In this document: one piece after another, positions 31,201-41,785 of the stretch | Layout of the letters: every line of letters begins with the position of its first letter | How positions within the stretch are numbered: position 1 is the stretch's first letter | Assembly (NCBI GenBank): GCA_035236585.1 | Contig: CP141138.1 | Location: 32,437,437 to 32,501,436, forward strand | Length of the DNA stretch: 64,000 nt | Origin: Warburgia ugandensis | Taxonomy: Eukaryota > Streptophyta > Magnoliopsida > Canellales > Canellaceae | Direction: 5' to 3' | The notes under the pieces: generated by a model | The model's input: only the letters and a program-made list of their open reading frames with translations | Told to the model about the DNA's origin: nothing | The model's database searches: none | Translations under genes and position numbers: made by a program

Positions 31201-31821
31201 ACACTTCCTCCTCCTACAAGCAAACAGCCACCATCAAATCCATTCCAAATCTCCAAAAGCAAACACAGGATATTCTAAAAGTCAGTAGCCACACCTTACC
31301 CACTGTGAATACTTGGCTCTCGGTAATTCTCTCCCGGGACCAACAACGGCCAAACAAGCACCATTTTCCCTGCTACCAAACACCATTGGGACATAAAACC
31401 CAACATGAACGAACACATCAAAGCCCTTAGAAATCCCCGCTGATACAAGCGTAGTAATCGCCAGTTCTTCCTCTTCTCTGCAACTATCTCTTTCTGTTAA
31501 TGCGAGTTGCAACCCATTACGCAGTGATTCGTTGATAAGAGGCTGAATCGTGGAAACCCATTTCGAGGAAGATGAAGTTCCTGAAACCCAGTTGTTATTT
31601 GAGCCTAACAACTCGGGTCTTAATTCGGTCAGGGTTCTGATAGAATCTAACAGTCTGATTAAATGTCGTTCCCAAAATAATAAAGAGGAAGTGTTCATGT
31701 GGGTTCTAGTTGTCGTGTAGGCACCAGAGTGAGTTTGGAGGAAGCGGGACACTGGAGGAGTTTCAGAACTAGGGAGAAAGTTGACGCCATTGCAGACTAG
31801 GAAGTTGCTGCAGTTTGTCAT
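4157..31821 (-). CDS. Class IV aminotransferase-like protein, fold-type IV PLP enzyme (7 exons, 346 aa)
   Basis: Exons are 31821-31295, 31213-31096, 29641-29529, 4945-4860, 4696-4587, 4484-4455 and 4213-4157. They sum to 1041 nt and translate without a stop. The start is the first in-frame ATG; upstream the frame is open only from a TTG. The N-terminus has the GAYTTTRTH and [11 protein letters not shown] motifs (residues 33-56). K170 in AKYSQWV is the expected Schiff-base lysine. E203 in EGSVTNFF is the expected pyridine-nitrogen glutamate. [16 protein letters not shown] (233-248) carries the rest of the class IV signature. LRIVQ and EKRFE-GPG follow near the C-terminus. In this family the enzymes bind PLP and act on amino acids or aminodeoxychorismate. 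The plant relatives I recognise (annotated D-aminoacid-aminotransferase-like) have no settled substrate. No clear targeting peptide is seen. The linker between exons 2 and 3 is longer than the class signature allows. The gene looks intact despite its 24.6-kb third intron. Confidence 0.9.
4455..4484 (-). CDS. Exon 6, a 30-nt microexon
   Basis: It lies between an AATCAG acceptor and a GTGACT donor and encodes only [10 protein letters not shown] (319-328). This fits the family's EGPGMIT-x-x-IQ segment, with P in place of M. Both flanking introns are phase 0, so skipping it would remove ten residues without a frameshift. Confidence 0.85.
4587..4696 (-). CDS. Exon 5 of the class IV aminotransferase-like gene
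   Basis: The TTTTGCAG acceptor gives N282 followed by [14 protein letters not shown], then [15 protein letters not shown] and DEKRFE (to residue 318). The donor is GTGTGT. A second acceptor, TTTTTGTAG at 4744-4742, lies 45 nt upstream in the same frame and would insert 15 residues. The shorter form matches the family's T-N-S-L-R-I spacing and is preferred. Confidence 0.9.
4860..4945 (-). CDS. Exon 4 of the class IV aminotransferase-like gene
   Basis: The TTTTCAG acceptor at 4946 ends intron 3. The first base completes E253. The exon then encodes [16 protein letters not shown] and [12 protein letters not shown] (254-281) and ends with one base before a GTAAAG donor. It is too short to show as an ORF. 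It was found because it exactly supplies the segment missing between exons 3 and 5, in phase. Confidence 0.9.
5671..5780 (+). repeat. Au SINE, 5'-truncated
   Basis: It matches the body and 3' half of the two longer Au copies in this window: AACAGCCTCTTGCAAAATGC, then GGTAAGGCTGCGTACTATTG, ACCCTTGTGGTCC, CTTCCCCGGACC, GGGAGCTTCGTG and GGGCTGCCCTT. The tRNA-derived head is missing. No target-site duplication is obvious. Confidence 0.85.
6281..6503. repeat. 111-bp direct duplication
   Basis: The AAAGTACCATGGTTGGTACT segment at 6286 recurs at 6397, and each is followed by a near-identical tract ending CAAACTATATATAACTTATC. It also contains a small palindrome around CCATGG. The frame at 6235-6549 is an accident of this duplication. 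Confidence 0.85.
6700..7205. repeat. Dispersed repeat, copy 1 (paralogue near 21690-21995)
   Basis: The same order of landmarks occurs here and at 21690-21995: TTGGTTAATATTTCAGTC, a 'GACTAGGG' block, GAGTTGAAAGACATTTTC-like, a TATCCT pyrimidine segment, TATAATTTCACG, GTTGCAA-ATGCTGAATAT and ATCTAGGCTG. This copy carries an Au SINE that the other lacks. The nature of the parent repeat is unknown; an LTR remnant is possible. Confidence 0.7.
6894..7074 (+). repeat. Au SINE, near full length, with 19-bp target-site duplication
   Basis: It starts GGGAGCCTTGGCACAATGGT (A box region), has the B box GGTTCAAGGC near 6953, and ends at a short T run after CTGACCCCC. TTATGGTCTCTCCTCTTCT at 6874-6892 is repeated with one mismatch at 7075-7093. 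Au SINEs are nonautonomous, polymerase III-transcribed and mobilised by LINE machinery. The paralogous site near 21850 has no SINE and gives the pre-insertion state. Confidence 0.93.
7207..8226 (-). mobile_element. RTE-clade LINE fragment with internal deletion
   Basis: On the minus strand, 8201 down to 7881 encodes endonuclease text: [52 protein letters not shown] and SQIDFFLLR. The element's 3' end, GATAAGGCTTAGATGATGAT, closes at about 7215. Between about 7390 and 7410 the reverse transcriptase is missing: the 3' tail sequence passes straight into endonuclease-linker text. The 5' part is cut at 8226. It keeps the D of the ADFNGH motif, which the longer LINE at 23221-26788 has lost. Confidence 0.85.
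8227..8514. repeat. Possible LTR fragment between two LINEs
   Basis: It begins TGACAGCCCGGATTTTTAAG, a common look for the terminal part of gypsy LTRs read from the far strand. It has no coding potential and no mate in the window was identified. The call rests on the terminal sequence alone. Confidence 0.3.
8515..10934 (+). mobile_element. RTE-clade LINE, decayed, 3'-truncated
   Basis: From 5' sequence near 8600 it passes into endonuclease text ([19 protein letters not shown] near 8935; ISAYAPQAG near 9190; [10 protein letters not shown] and [11 protein letters not shown] near 9400-9480). It then enters reverse transcriptase text ([18 protein letters not shown] near 10535; [15 protein letters not shown] near 10630). 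Many stops and frameshifts break it. It ends at about 10934 inside the region after the RT active-site motif. It is the same family as the LINE at 23221-26788 but in the opposite orientation. The frame at 9259-9756 is its least damaged piece. Confidence 0.9.
10935..11526. other. Noncoding stretch between LINE and hAT element
   Basis: It is somewhat G-rich on the plus strand (11040-11350) with no family signal. The 82-codon minus frame at 11205-11453 is proline- and serine-rich because of base composition and is not supported as a gene. Confidence 0.35.
11527..15367 (+). mobile_element. hAT-superfamily DNA transposon, decayed, with terminal inverted regions
   Basis: The 51-bp ends at 11527-11577 and 15317-15367 (reversed) both run TTAGAGGC to GCCTCAAT and are GC-rich inside, unlike the AT-rich surroundings. 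The interior encodes hAT transposase text on the plus strand. A clean 8-bp target-site duplication was not found. Both flanks carry CTATGTAGTT-type text in inverted orientation, so the true ends may lie slightly further out with a short insertion near the left end. Confidence 0.7.
12436..15116 (+). pseudogene. hAT transposase (BED finger, DUF659, dimerisation domain), broken
   Basis: Near 12500-12640 the text [15 protein letters not shown] and [12 protein letters not shown] resembles a BED zinc finger. At 13213-13470 the frame has [16 protein letters not shown] and VGEENVVQV, typical of DUF659. It continues near 13560 with [12 protein letters not shown] and [19 protein letters not shown] after an intron-like AT-rich gap. 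The C-terminal dimerisation region near 14470-14590 and a tail to the stop near 15113 follow. Stops and frameshifts (for example after GFIG near 12600) make it inactive, though some gaps may be true introns. Confidence 0.82.
15643..16250 (-). mobile_element. RTE-clade LINE 5' fragment
   Basis: Read on the minus strand it holds the endonuclease N-terminus (counterparts of [20 protein letters not shown] and [14 protein letters not shown] in the longer copy) and the 5' leader with repeated CACTGCACC-type text. It is cut at about 15643, just upstream of the ISAYAPQ motif. The frames at 15781-15966 and 15994-16278 are antisense shadows. Confidence 0.8.
16270..16510. repeat. Dispersed repeat shared with 21990-22450
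   Basis: The stretch near 16440-16505 (TGGATCCAAAACAACACTCT, then AAGAGATAATATTAG and GAATCACC-TCCAC) is closely matched at 22378-22443. An upstream landmark, CTATAGATGCAAGGA, is also shared. It may be part of an LTR. Identity of the family is unclear. Confidence 0.5.
16530..17279 (+). repeat. LTR/leader region of gypsy element T1
   Basis: A TATA-like CTATAAGTATAG at about 16947 is followed by ATGAATAAACC (possible polyadenylation signal) near 16980, the order expected in a retrotransposon LTR just ahead of gag. The exact LTR edges and primer-binding site were not resolved. No second copy is present in the window. Confidence 0.5.
17280..18125 (+). pseudogene. Ty3/gypsy gag, T1
   Basis: The frame opens [18 protein letters not shown], a coiled-coil-rich N-terminus. 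[20 protein letters not shown] and [18 protein letters not shown] follow, the standard retrotransposon gag core. It is broken by a TAG at 17733-17735 and later by a stop and frame change near 17860; text continues to about 18125. No zinc knuckle or protease is seen before the RT text, so part of the element is deleted. Confidence 0.87.
18240..18678 (+). pseudogene. Ty3/gypsy reverse transcriptase N-terminal part, T1
   Basis: Text includes [37 protein letters not shown] and [19 protein letters not shown], the opening of a gypsy RT. A frameshift follows near 18605, with [13 protein letters not shown] text after it. At 18679 it is cut by the end of a minus-strand LTR, so the catalytic DD region is absent. 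Confidence 0.9.
18679..19964 (-). repeat. 3' LTR of gypsy element T2
   Basis: Read on the minus strand it starts TGTAAGGAACC and ends GGGGCATGACA, giving the TG...CA ends of an LTR (1286 bp). A purine-rich tract sits directly before it and integrase text beyond that, so it is the 3' LTR of a minus-strand element. It abuts the T1 RT, so T2 disrupted T1. The T2 5' half is missing. Confidence 0.75.
19965..19995 (-). other. Polypurine tract of T2
   Basis: On the minus strand the sequence is a long run of G with a few A and C, ending immediately before the TGTAAGG start of the LTR. This is the expected plus-strand priming site of an LTR retrotransposon. Confidence 0.65.
20015..20510 (-). pseudogene. 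Ty3/gypsy integrase C-terminus, T2 (Tekay/Del-like)
   Basis: Minus-strand translation gives [20 protein letters not shown] then [44 protein letters not shown] and an RILE-KEQILR segment, the chromovirus integrase tail. It has at least two stops. Upstream (higher coordinate) sequence switches to copia text at about 20515. Confidence 0.87.
20515..21330 (-). mobile_element. Ty1/copia fragment, copy 1
   Basis: It is colinear with 27210-28225 (same orientation), which reads as copia integrase. Shared plus-strand landmarks are TTGTGCC-like ends, CAACAATTCAAATTGCA, AATAAACTTGGAATT, TAAAATAGTTGT-ACCATCAC, AAGTAGACAAGC and CCGAAGAATTGAG. Stops are dense. The edges are approximate. Confidence 0.6.
21460..22450. 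repeat. Dispersed repeat, copy 2 (paralogue of 6700-7205 and 16270-16510)
   Basis: The 21690-21995 part matches 6700-7205 without the Au SINE. The 22010-22445 part matches 16320-16510. This copy links the two, suggesting all three derive from one longer noncoding element. The short frames here have no family support. Confidence 0.55.
23254..26367 (-). pseudogene. RTE LINE ORF: endonuclease plus reverse transcriptase, four stops
   Basis: One frame of about 1037 codons runs from ATG 26367 to 23254, interrupted only by stops at 25098-25096, 24918-24916, 24342-24340 and 23568-23566. Endonuclease motifs are [54 protein letters not shown] and SQHRLMVVD. The usual D of the GDFN motif is replaced (ANLN), so the endonuclease is probably dead. 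RT motifs are [50 protein letters not shown] and [10 protein letters not shown]; the catalytic DD is kept but the preceding A is T. It ends with [11 protein letters not shown] and a tail. RTE elements use a single protein of this size for target-primed reverse transcription. Confidence 0.93.
26450..26745. repeat. 139-bp tandem modules in the RTE 5' region
   Basis: CCTGACGCAAGG at 26457 and CCTGACACAAGG at 26596 start near-identical 139-bp units, and a third partial unit follows to about 26745. Each unit also contains an internal inverted pair, GAAGATGATTTTCATT and AATCATCTTCAAC, able to form a stem. Traces of the same modules occur at 8520-8600 and 28920-29300. Confidence 0.85.
27210..28225 (-). 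mobile_element. Ty1/copia integrase fragment, copy 2
   Basis: The minus frame at 27875-27672 reads [19 protein letters not shown], then [11 protein letters not shown] and [11 protein letters not shown], matching the copia integrase core (positions equal to LVENQFN..., QTDNGGEY, SCPYTPQQNG and ERKHRHIVETA). Upstream decayed text fits the integrase N-terminal part. Stops are numerous. It is a paralogue of 20515-21330. Confidence 0.75.
28262..28655 (+). mobile_element. RTE LINE 5' end, plus-strand arm of an inverted pair
   Basis: Starting CCCAGATAAAGGAGGGTTTT, it follows the LINE 5' leader to the first endonuclease codons (ATCGCTACATGGAATAT near 28625, equal to IATWNI). It stops at 28655, where the opposite-strand copy begins. 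Confidence 0.82.
28656..29342 (-). mobile_element. RTE LINE 5' end, minus-strand arm of an inverted pair
   Basis: Read on the minus strand it begins at the leader near 29342 (AGCCTGGATAAAAAAGGAGG) and runs to about 28656. It covers the same leader as the adjacent plus-strand arm, with an Au SINE inserted. The two arms meet tail to tail at 28655/28656. The frame at 28850-28659 is the leader's open stretch. Confidence 0.82.
29011..29184 (+). repeat. Au SINE, near full length, with 21-bp target-site duplication
   Basis: It starts GGGAGCCTTGGCACAAC and has the B box region GGTTCAAGGC, then GGTAAGGCTGCGTACTATTG, ACCGGACCC, GGGAGCTTC and GGGCTGCCCC with a short T end. Twenty-one bases at 28987-29007 recur exactly at 29185-29205. 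It inserted into the RTE leader only about 340 bp from exon 3 of the host gene. Confidence 0.95.
29529..29641 (-). CDS. Exon 3 of the class IV aminotransferase-like gene
   Basis: The acceptor is ATCCACAG and the phase-0 start gives [26 protein letters not shown] and [11 protein letters not shown] follow (residues 216-252 plus two bases). The donor GTATTTTA at 29528 opens the giant intron 3. T235 and the GVMR motif are class IV signature positions. Confidence 0.9.
29642..31095 (-). other. Intron 2 (1454 bp)
   Basis: It runs from a GTGAGA donor to an ATCCACAG acceptor. It is AT-rich with no coding signal in either strand, apart from a tRNA-like segment near 30883-30970 described separately. 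Confidence 0.85.
30883..30970 (+). repeat. tRNA-like / possible SINE head in intron 2
   Basis: The segment CTTAGCCGAGTTGGTTAAG looks like a tRNA D-arm and polymerase III A box. About 50 bases on there is a weak GCCATTCGAAA resembling a B box. The expected CCA-ready acceptor stem is not convincing, so it is not called a functional tRNA. It may be a tRNA-derived SINE fragment. Confidence 0.35.
31096..31213 (-). CDS. Exon 2 of the class IV aminotransferase-like gene
   Basis: It is preceded by a CTTGTAG acceptor and followed by a GTGAGA donor. It encodes [19 protein letters not shown] and [13 protein letters not shown] (residues 176-215), the segment with the cofactor-contacting glutamate E203. 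Intron 1 is only 81 bp. The plus-strand frame over this exon is its antisense shadow. Confidence 0.92.
31295..31821 (-). CDS. Exon 1 of the class IV aminotransferase-like gene
   Basis: It encodes residues 1-175 plus two bases of codon 176. The ATG at 31821-31819 is chosen because it is the first in-frame ATG and starts just before the conserved FLVCNG segment. The exon ends GTAAG before a GTGTGG donor at 31294. An alternative donor, GTAAGG at 31299, would lose V175 and break the frame with exon 2. The chosen donor restores the family motif WVR-x-R-K. The PLP lysine K170 lies near the end. Confidence 0.9.
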
Positions 31822-32072
31822 TATGAGAAGAGACTGGAAGTTCAGGAGAATTTTAGTTAGCGATTGGGCGACACTATTTCTCCATCCTCTTATCAATACT
31901 ACTAATTAAGAAAACATAATTATGAAAAAAATTGATAACAGCACCCTTCCTAACCGAAGAACATAAGAGAAGAAAACAGCCAATTGTTTGGCCAACTATC
32001 TCTTTTTCTCTCTCTTTTACCTTAACATAAGCACCATTAATGTCTAATTTCACCATTGATGGAAGGGACAAT
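31822..32072 (-). promoter_or_regulatory. Remaining upstream region between host ATG and E1 LTR
   Basis: Only 251 bp separate the start codon from the retrotransposon LTR that ends at 32073. The piece must hold the 5' UTR and any proximal promoter not supplied by the LTR. No clear TATA box was identified. In-frame codons upstream of the ATG are open but contain no other ATG. Confidence 0.4.
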
Positions 32073-35519
<3,447 letters not shown>

Positions 35520-35533
35520 TTCTATTTTCCTTA
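35520..35533 (-). other. Polypurine tract of E1
   Basis: On the minus strand AAGGAAAATAGAA directly precedes the TGTAATACC start of the 3' LTR, as expected for plus-strand priming. Confidence 0.6.
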
Positions 35534-35779
35534 CAAAAATTTCATCTTTGAAATTTCATTACAATTCTATAAATAACTCTATTGCGTCATGTCTACTTAT
35601 ACTACCCATGTAACTTCCTCTAGTAAATGATGTTGACACAAAATATTAACCAGTGGAATGGTCTTATTCTTTAATATCTTCTCTTTCTATCTAAGACCTT
35701 CATTGCTTTCTCATCAAATGTCAGATCAGGTTGCAACTCATTCGGAACTTAATAGAGCACATATATGGGACTAGAATAT

Positions 35780-36720
35780 ACTTACGTAACATAGAGATGT
35801 AGAATGTATTATGTATCAATGATAGCTATGGAGGTAAAGCCAAATGATATGCTACTTGACCAATCCTCTCCAAGATTTCAAATGACCTACATATCTTAGC
35901 TTCAAGTTTCCTTTCATGCAAAATCTCATGACTCCTTTCATTGGTGAGACTCATAGAAATACATGATCTCCTACTTTAGATTCTAAATCCCTTCATCATA
36001 CATTTGCATAACTCTTTCGTAGGCTATGTGCCACAAGGAGTTGCTTCTATTGTTCTATCAACTCATACTTAACCAATCACCTTTTGCCAACATTGCTCCA
36101 ACAAGTAGGTGCTGGACATGGTCGGCCATAAAATGCTTCATAAGGTGCCATGCTAATACATGGAATGATAATTGTTATTGTAAGCTAAGTCAATCAAAGG
36201 AAGTTGTTTGTCCCAGTTACCTTTCCATTCCATTGCCCAAGCCCATAGCATATCCTCAAGTGTCTAAATAGTCCTGTCTGATTGCCCATTTGTCTGTGGA
36301 TGGAATGTTGTGCTAAACCTTAGAGAAGTATCCAAATCTTCCTGCATACTCTTCCAAAAATGAGAAGTCAATCTACGATCTCTGTCAAATATGATGGTCA
36401 GAGGTAACATAGCAAACCCATTATATGTTTAATGTATAACTTGACTAAACTCCCTAAGGATTCCTTTTGCCTAATAGTAAGAAAGTGTGTAAACTTAGTC
36501 AACCTATCCATAATTACTCATATCATATCATACCCACTTAAAGTCCAGAACAATCCCATAATGAAATCCATGGTAATGTGGTCCCACTTCTATTCAAGAA
36601 GTTCCAAAGTCTACAATAAAAAAACTACTCTTTAGAGTTCTACCTTCATCTTATAACATGTTAAAAATCTAACCACATATTCTCCTATATCCCTTTTCAT
36701 ACATTGCCACCAAAAGTTTC
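35780..36720 (-). pseudogene. E1 integrase (core and C-terminal domain), decayed
   Basis: Minus-strand text includes AMEWKGNWDKQLPLIDLAYN and NNYHSMY near 36150-36250, matching integrase W-x-x-x-L-P-x-x-E-F-A-Y-N-N, though E appears as D. It then has GDHVFLWVSPMKGVMRF and LRKYI near 35790-35970 from the C-terminal domain. Stops are frequent. Confidence 0.82.
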
Positions 36721-36879
36721 TTTTTAAATCATGATACATCTTAGTGCCTCCAAGTGTATGCTATACATTGATCCATGTGCTTCCTATAATAACTCTTTCC
36801 CCAATTCCACTATTGTATGTACCACTAATTTACCTTGAAAACGTACTCCACCATTAGCACTAGTGGTGAGTCCCTCATT

Positions 36880-38170
36880 TCAAATCATAGCTTGAGTCTC
36901 TTCACACTCTTTCGTAAAAGCCATTCTATGAAGATTGATCTTACAGACAAATTGGTAGTCATTTCCTTCACTTTTCTACGAGAATCTAATACAACATTTG
37001 CCTTCCTTGGATGATATTGATTGGTGAAGTCATAATCTTTCAAATATTCCATCCATCTCCATTGCCTCATAGTTAGAACATTGTAAAAATATGTATTTAA
37101 GACTTGTGATCTATAAATACCTCAAATTTCTCATCATACAATAGTCTCTCCAAATCTTTAAGGCAAAAACTACAATAGTTAACTCTAGATCATGGGTAGG
37201 ATAGTTCACCTCATGAGCCTTCAATTGCTTAAAAGCATAAGCAATTACCTTCTCATGCTGCATTCAAATACATTCAAGACCCTTACTCTACGCATCACTA
37301 TACACTACAAAACCTCCACTTCTTACTAGCAGGTTAGTACATGTGCTAAAATAAGCCTCTTCTTTAACTCCTAAAAACTCCTCTCGCATTCTTCTGTCCA
37401 CACAATAGGTTGGATAATTATAGAAAACTCTTCAATAAATCTCATATGGCATCCAACAAGACTAAGGAAATTTCTAATCTTTGTCACTATCATAGGTCTT
37501 TTCCAATTATTGATGGCTTCCACCTTCTTAGGATCAACTACTATAACATTATGAGAGATAATGGGTTCGAGGAACTACACATGCTCAAGATAGAACTAAA
37601 TTTGGCATCTAATTATGAGCTTGAAGTGTCCTCAGAATAATCTATAGATGTTCCCTATACTCCATTAATTAAGTTCATAAAAGTTGCAGAGCATTCATCA
37701 ACCCTAACAATATTACAAGGAAAACATATTGTCCATTGCATGTGTGAAAAGCCATCTTAAGTATATCCTCATCATCAATCCTCAATTGATGGTATCCATA
37801 CCTTAGATCAATCTTGGAGAAAATATTAGCAGATTGTAACTAATAAAAAAGGTTGTCAATATGAGGCAAAGCATAATTCTTTATAGTGACCCCATTCGAT
37901 AACCAATGATCAATGCAAAGCATCATGGATCCATCCTTCTTTTTAACAAATAGCACTAGAGCTCCCCAAGGTGAGACATTAGTCTAATAAATGCCTGATA
38001 ATGTAATCCCTGCAATTGCTCCTTTAACTCCTTCAACTCTATTGGAGCCATACAATAAGGTGTTTTGGAGATGGGAGTTGTTCATGGTATCAGCTTTGTA
38101 GTAAAGTCCATCTCACTTTTAGTTGGCAACCAAAGTAATTCTTTTGAAAATAGTACATGAAACTCCCAAC
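36880..38170 (-). pseudogene. E1 reverse transcriptase and RNase H, decayed
   Basis: The RNase H end is at 37070-36980: [20 protein letters not shown] then [15 protein letters not shown] text is at about 38150-37640, with LKELKEQLQ-like, SHLGE and KRRMDPWC segments. The FIDD active-site segment was not found, so part of the RT palm is lost or unreadable. Confidence 0.75.
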
Positions 38171-38459
38171 CTACATCAATATCTTCTATTTTGGGTCACT
38201 TCTCCTCCTAAGCAACCACACTTGCTAAAAGTGCCTGACACCCCATTAGCAATAAAATGAGCAACTCTCATAGCCAATATAATAGTTATGCATGTGGTGT
38301 GTAGTTTCCCTTGGAAGATATAAGGCATGTCATCTAAATCATAGAACATGACTCTCTTTTTCCTACAATCCACAGCTGCACCATGCTACACTAACCAATC
38401 CATTCCTAAGATCACATCAAAATTTATCATGCATAAAAGGAATAAGTATGCATTATGTT

Positions 38460-38700
38460 CTTTGTTTGCTTTGATAATAAGTACATCCTAAATAAATTCT
38501 TATGTCATGACAGTGTCTCTTCCTAGTGTGTTAACTTCCAAACAAATTCCACTTTTTGTGTAGTACATTCCATACATGATACAAAATGGTAGGATATAAA
38601 GGAATGAGTAGATCCAGGGTCTAGTGATACTCTAGCATATCTACCAAGAATCAAAGGGGTACCTCCACAATTGCATTTGATGTGTGAGATTGCTTAGTAG
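38460..38700 (-). pseudogene. E1 aspartic protease
   Basis: Minus-strand text HTSNAIVEVPLILGRYARV then SLDPGSTHSFLYPTI carries the D-x-G-S/T active site of a retropepsin in its usual place between the zinc-knuckle region and RT. Stops follow. Confidence 0.75.
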
Positions 38701-38734
38701 TCAGGGCAAGAACCCATTCCTAACTCTTAGGAAC

Positions 38735-39676
38735 AACTTCAAGATGTGGTTGATGGTCCTTCTTCCACTTAGGACATTCCTAGATAAAATACACTTTCTT
38801 GTGGCGCTTAAAGCAATGTTGATGTTGCTACAGACAAGGCCTACCAGGATGATAATTAACACAAAACTGGCATTGAGAACCTTCACCATCCTTGCTCTTG
38901 AATCCTTGAGCTATGAATTTAGAGGGCCTAACAAATTTGGCAGGGGCTGTTAACCTTTTTGCCTCCCATATAGGTTTCATCATACTAATCTACTATGTCT
39001 CCTTCTTGGCTTCTTTAAAGCCTCTCTCCAACATAAAAGCAAACTCTATAGCTTTAGCTAAGGCAGTGGGTTGGGATGTAAGAATGTACTTCTTCAACCC
39101 AAAATTTAGACTATGTACAAACTTCTGAGCTACAAGCAAATTAGGTGAACATACCCAAGGATCAAATCTCCTCAACTTCACAAACTTCATTGCATACTCC
39201 TCCACAGTCATATTCCCTTAAATTAGATTTAAAAACTCAACCTTGTTAGCCTCAATAATATGTTGAGGAAAATACTTCTCTTCAAACACCACTTTGAAAT
39301 CCTCCCACTAGATCTCCTCTACATCATCAGAGTAAGTACACTATATAGTAGGCCATGACTACAAGGCTTTGCTTGTCAACACAAAAGGTAGCCATAACTA
39401 CTTGCCTATCTTCTAGCACTTTCATAGCTTTGAATATAATTTTTATCTCATATTACCAAGTCCCTACTACCTTAGGATCCTTATCTCAACCAAACTTAGG
39501 GGCAATCTTTTTAAATCACTCCAATAAGGCATCATTCTTAGATCTTGCATCTTTTACCCAATCTCCTCTAACAATGCCCGTCCTTTTGTAACAATATGTA
39601 GTCATTGCTTCACCTTTTGCAGAACAACTTCAGCAATATCATCAACTACATTATCTAGTGCATCAGGGTGGTTTGA
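38735..39676 (-). pseudogene. E1 gag, interrupted at 39677 by element F
   Basis: At 39211-38993 the frame reads MTVEEYAMKFVKLRRFDPWV, then LVAQKFVHSLNFGLKKYIL and ALAKAIEFAFMLERGFKEAK, a retrotransposon gag core. Near 38750-38890, CQFCVNYHPG-type text looks like a damaged zinc knuckle. The gag N-terminal half continues to about 39670, where F interrupts it. Confidence 0.85.
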
Positions 39677-41686
39677 TGATGTGTTTTAAAATTAATTGCA
39701 AGTGCACAAATCTATTGTAATATAGATAGTGCAAGTATGGGTCGATCCGACGAGGAATCAAAATTTAAAATTATGAAAGTTTAACTAAAATCTATTTTAA
39801 ATTAATTTAACCTAGCCAATGAATTAGAGTAAGTAATCAATTAAATTTAAAAACACTTAAAGGATTAAAAATAATCAAAGTCTAAGCCTAGTGTTTTAAA
39901 ATCCACCACAATAAAATTAAAAATACTTAGAATTAAGAAATTTAAATTTTTGCGCTACTCATGTTAATAAAATCTCAATGAATTAAAACCATCAAAAATA
40001 TCATCATTAAAATCCTAATTTGTATATTTTCTCATTCCTAAGATTTTGCTTAATTTAGTGTATTATTCAAAATGTAGCTTGTCTTATTAGGGCACAAATT
40101 ATTTGAGATTCTCTATCCTAAATTAACTAATTTCCCATATCTAGTTTCTAAACTATAAGAAATACTTGACATTTCTATGAAAAGAGCACTAAATATGTAA
40201 ACTAGCTTACTAATTCTAGAATTGATTGCTGCATTTTTAAATCTTAAATATACTTAACATGCATATAACTAAACTAGTGTGGTTTCATCCTAACCCTAGG
40301 CAAAAATTTTAGCTATGCATATTTATTCTAGGATATTATTAAAACTTGATTTTACCAACTTATTCTAAGCACTTTAGGATGAAATACAAGATTAATGAAA
40401 ACAACTACTAACAATGCTCTATGCAAGTACATGCTAATTCATATTAATAAATAAAAAATTAAAGACAATGGAAGTACAAATAATTAAAGACAATGGAAGT
40501 ACAAATTAACATACACTCGAAATAAGAAAACTTATTAACTAATAAGCAATGAAATAAAAAGACATCTTTTGTTAACCAAAATTTAAACTACAATGAGTTC
40601 AATACATGAATTAAACAAAAGTGAAAGCAAAGTAAACAAAAAAATTCTATGGAATGTAGTAGGCGTCACCAATATCTTAGTCGTGTCACTCAAGGAATTT
40701 CACCTTCAATCCTTTCCAAATTGCATCACCACCTTTGTTCAACGACCACACAGTGCATTCTAACCTATTGTGTCACTCAACAAGTAAACGGAACACTATC
40801 CAATAGCCACAAACCCAAGAGAAAACACTCACTCAAAATCCTATCTCAAGCATCTCAGCACCCAACATCCCATCTCTCATTGGATTACAAACATAACCCA
40901 TCATGTAAATCATGCATCATCTAAACCTCAACGCTTTTCACACACAAACCAAACCCACCATGTAAATATGTCTTCTCATTGTATTCTTATGGCTATCTTC
41001 TCTTTTAATTACATGACCCACACACACAAGCCTTCTTTTCTTCTTGTAATGGATGAGAGAGATACTTGAAAAAGTCAAATCGGCATCTCTCTTCCCCTTT
41101 TGATTAAGATAGGATGGCGTAAACTCTTACATCCTAGGATCCCACATACAAGGCTCTTTGTTCTCCTTTCTACCTCCACCACGTGAAGTACTTTAATAGC
41201 TTACCTCCTTTGATTTCAATGCAATAACCTCCTTTCTTTCCATTCCTCCCTTGTTGTGTCATCATAAGCACCTCCTTCCCCATGCACCAACCAAGTCTCT
41301 CCTTAGATAAATTCACACATCCCCTATTGCTTTTAAAAGATGTCCTCCTCTACCTTTATTTCCTTATAATCCCTTCTCAAGATCCCACTCAACATATCTT
41401 ATCTCTTATCCATCCTATTAAATCACACATAGCCTTATCTCTCTTAAGATCATGCATAATCCTAGGATGGTTGAATAAGATCTTTTACCTCTTAGGAGGA
41501 TCATGTACAACACTCTCATATGAACTCTCATATCCCACCATTTTTCTCTCCACCAATCAATTCAATGCTCCACATGCATCCCACCTATATTTGCTTTGAA
41601 AAATATTTCATACTCCCCCTTGAAATCACATTGGTTTCCTCCTAAAAAATTGATGGGCAGTCCATTGAAATTTTCTCCATCAATAG

Positions 41687-41785
<99 letters not shown>

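Noticed and set aside
31295..31300. GTAAGG donor at 31299 for intron 1
   Set aside because: It gives a frameshift with exon 2, whereas the GTGTGG donor five bases on restores the family WVR motif and all later phases.
31179..31430. 83-codon plus-strand frame starting [12 protein letters not shown]
   Set aside because: It is antisense to exons 1 and 2 of the aminotransferase-like gene, whose minus-strand frame carries the family motifs.
31822..31896. N-terminal extension of 25 residues in front of the chosen start
   Set aside because: The codon at 31896-31894 is TTG, not ATG. The first in-frame ATG is at 31821, just before the conserved segment.
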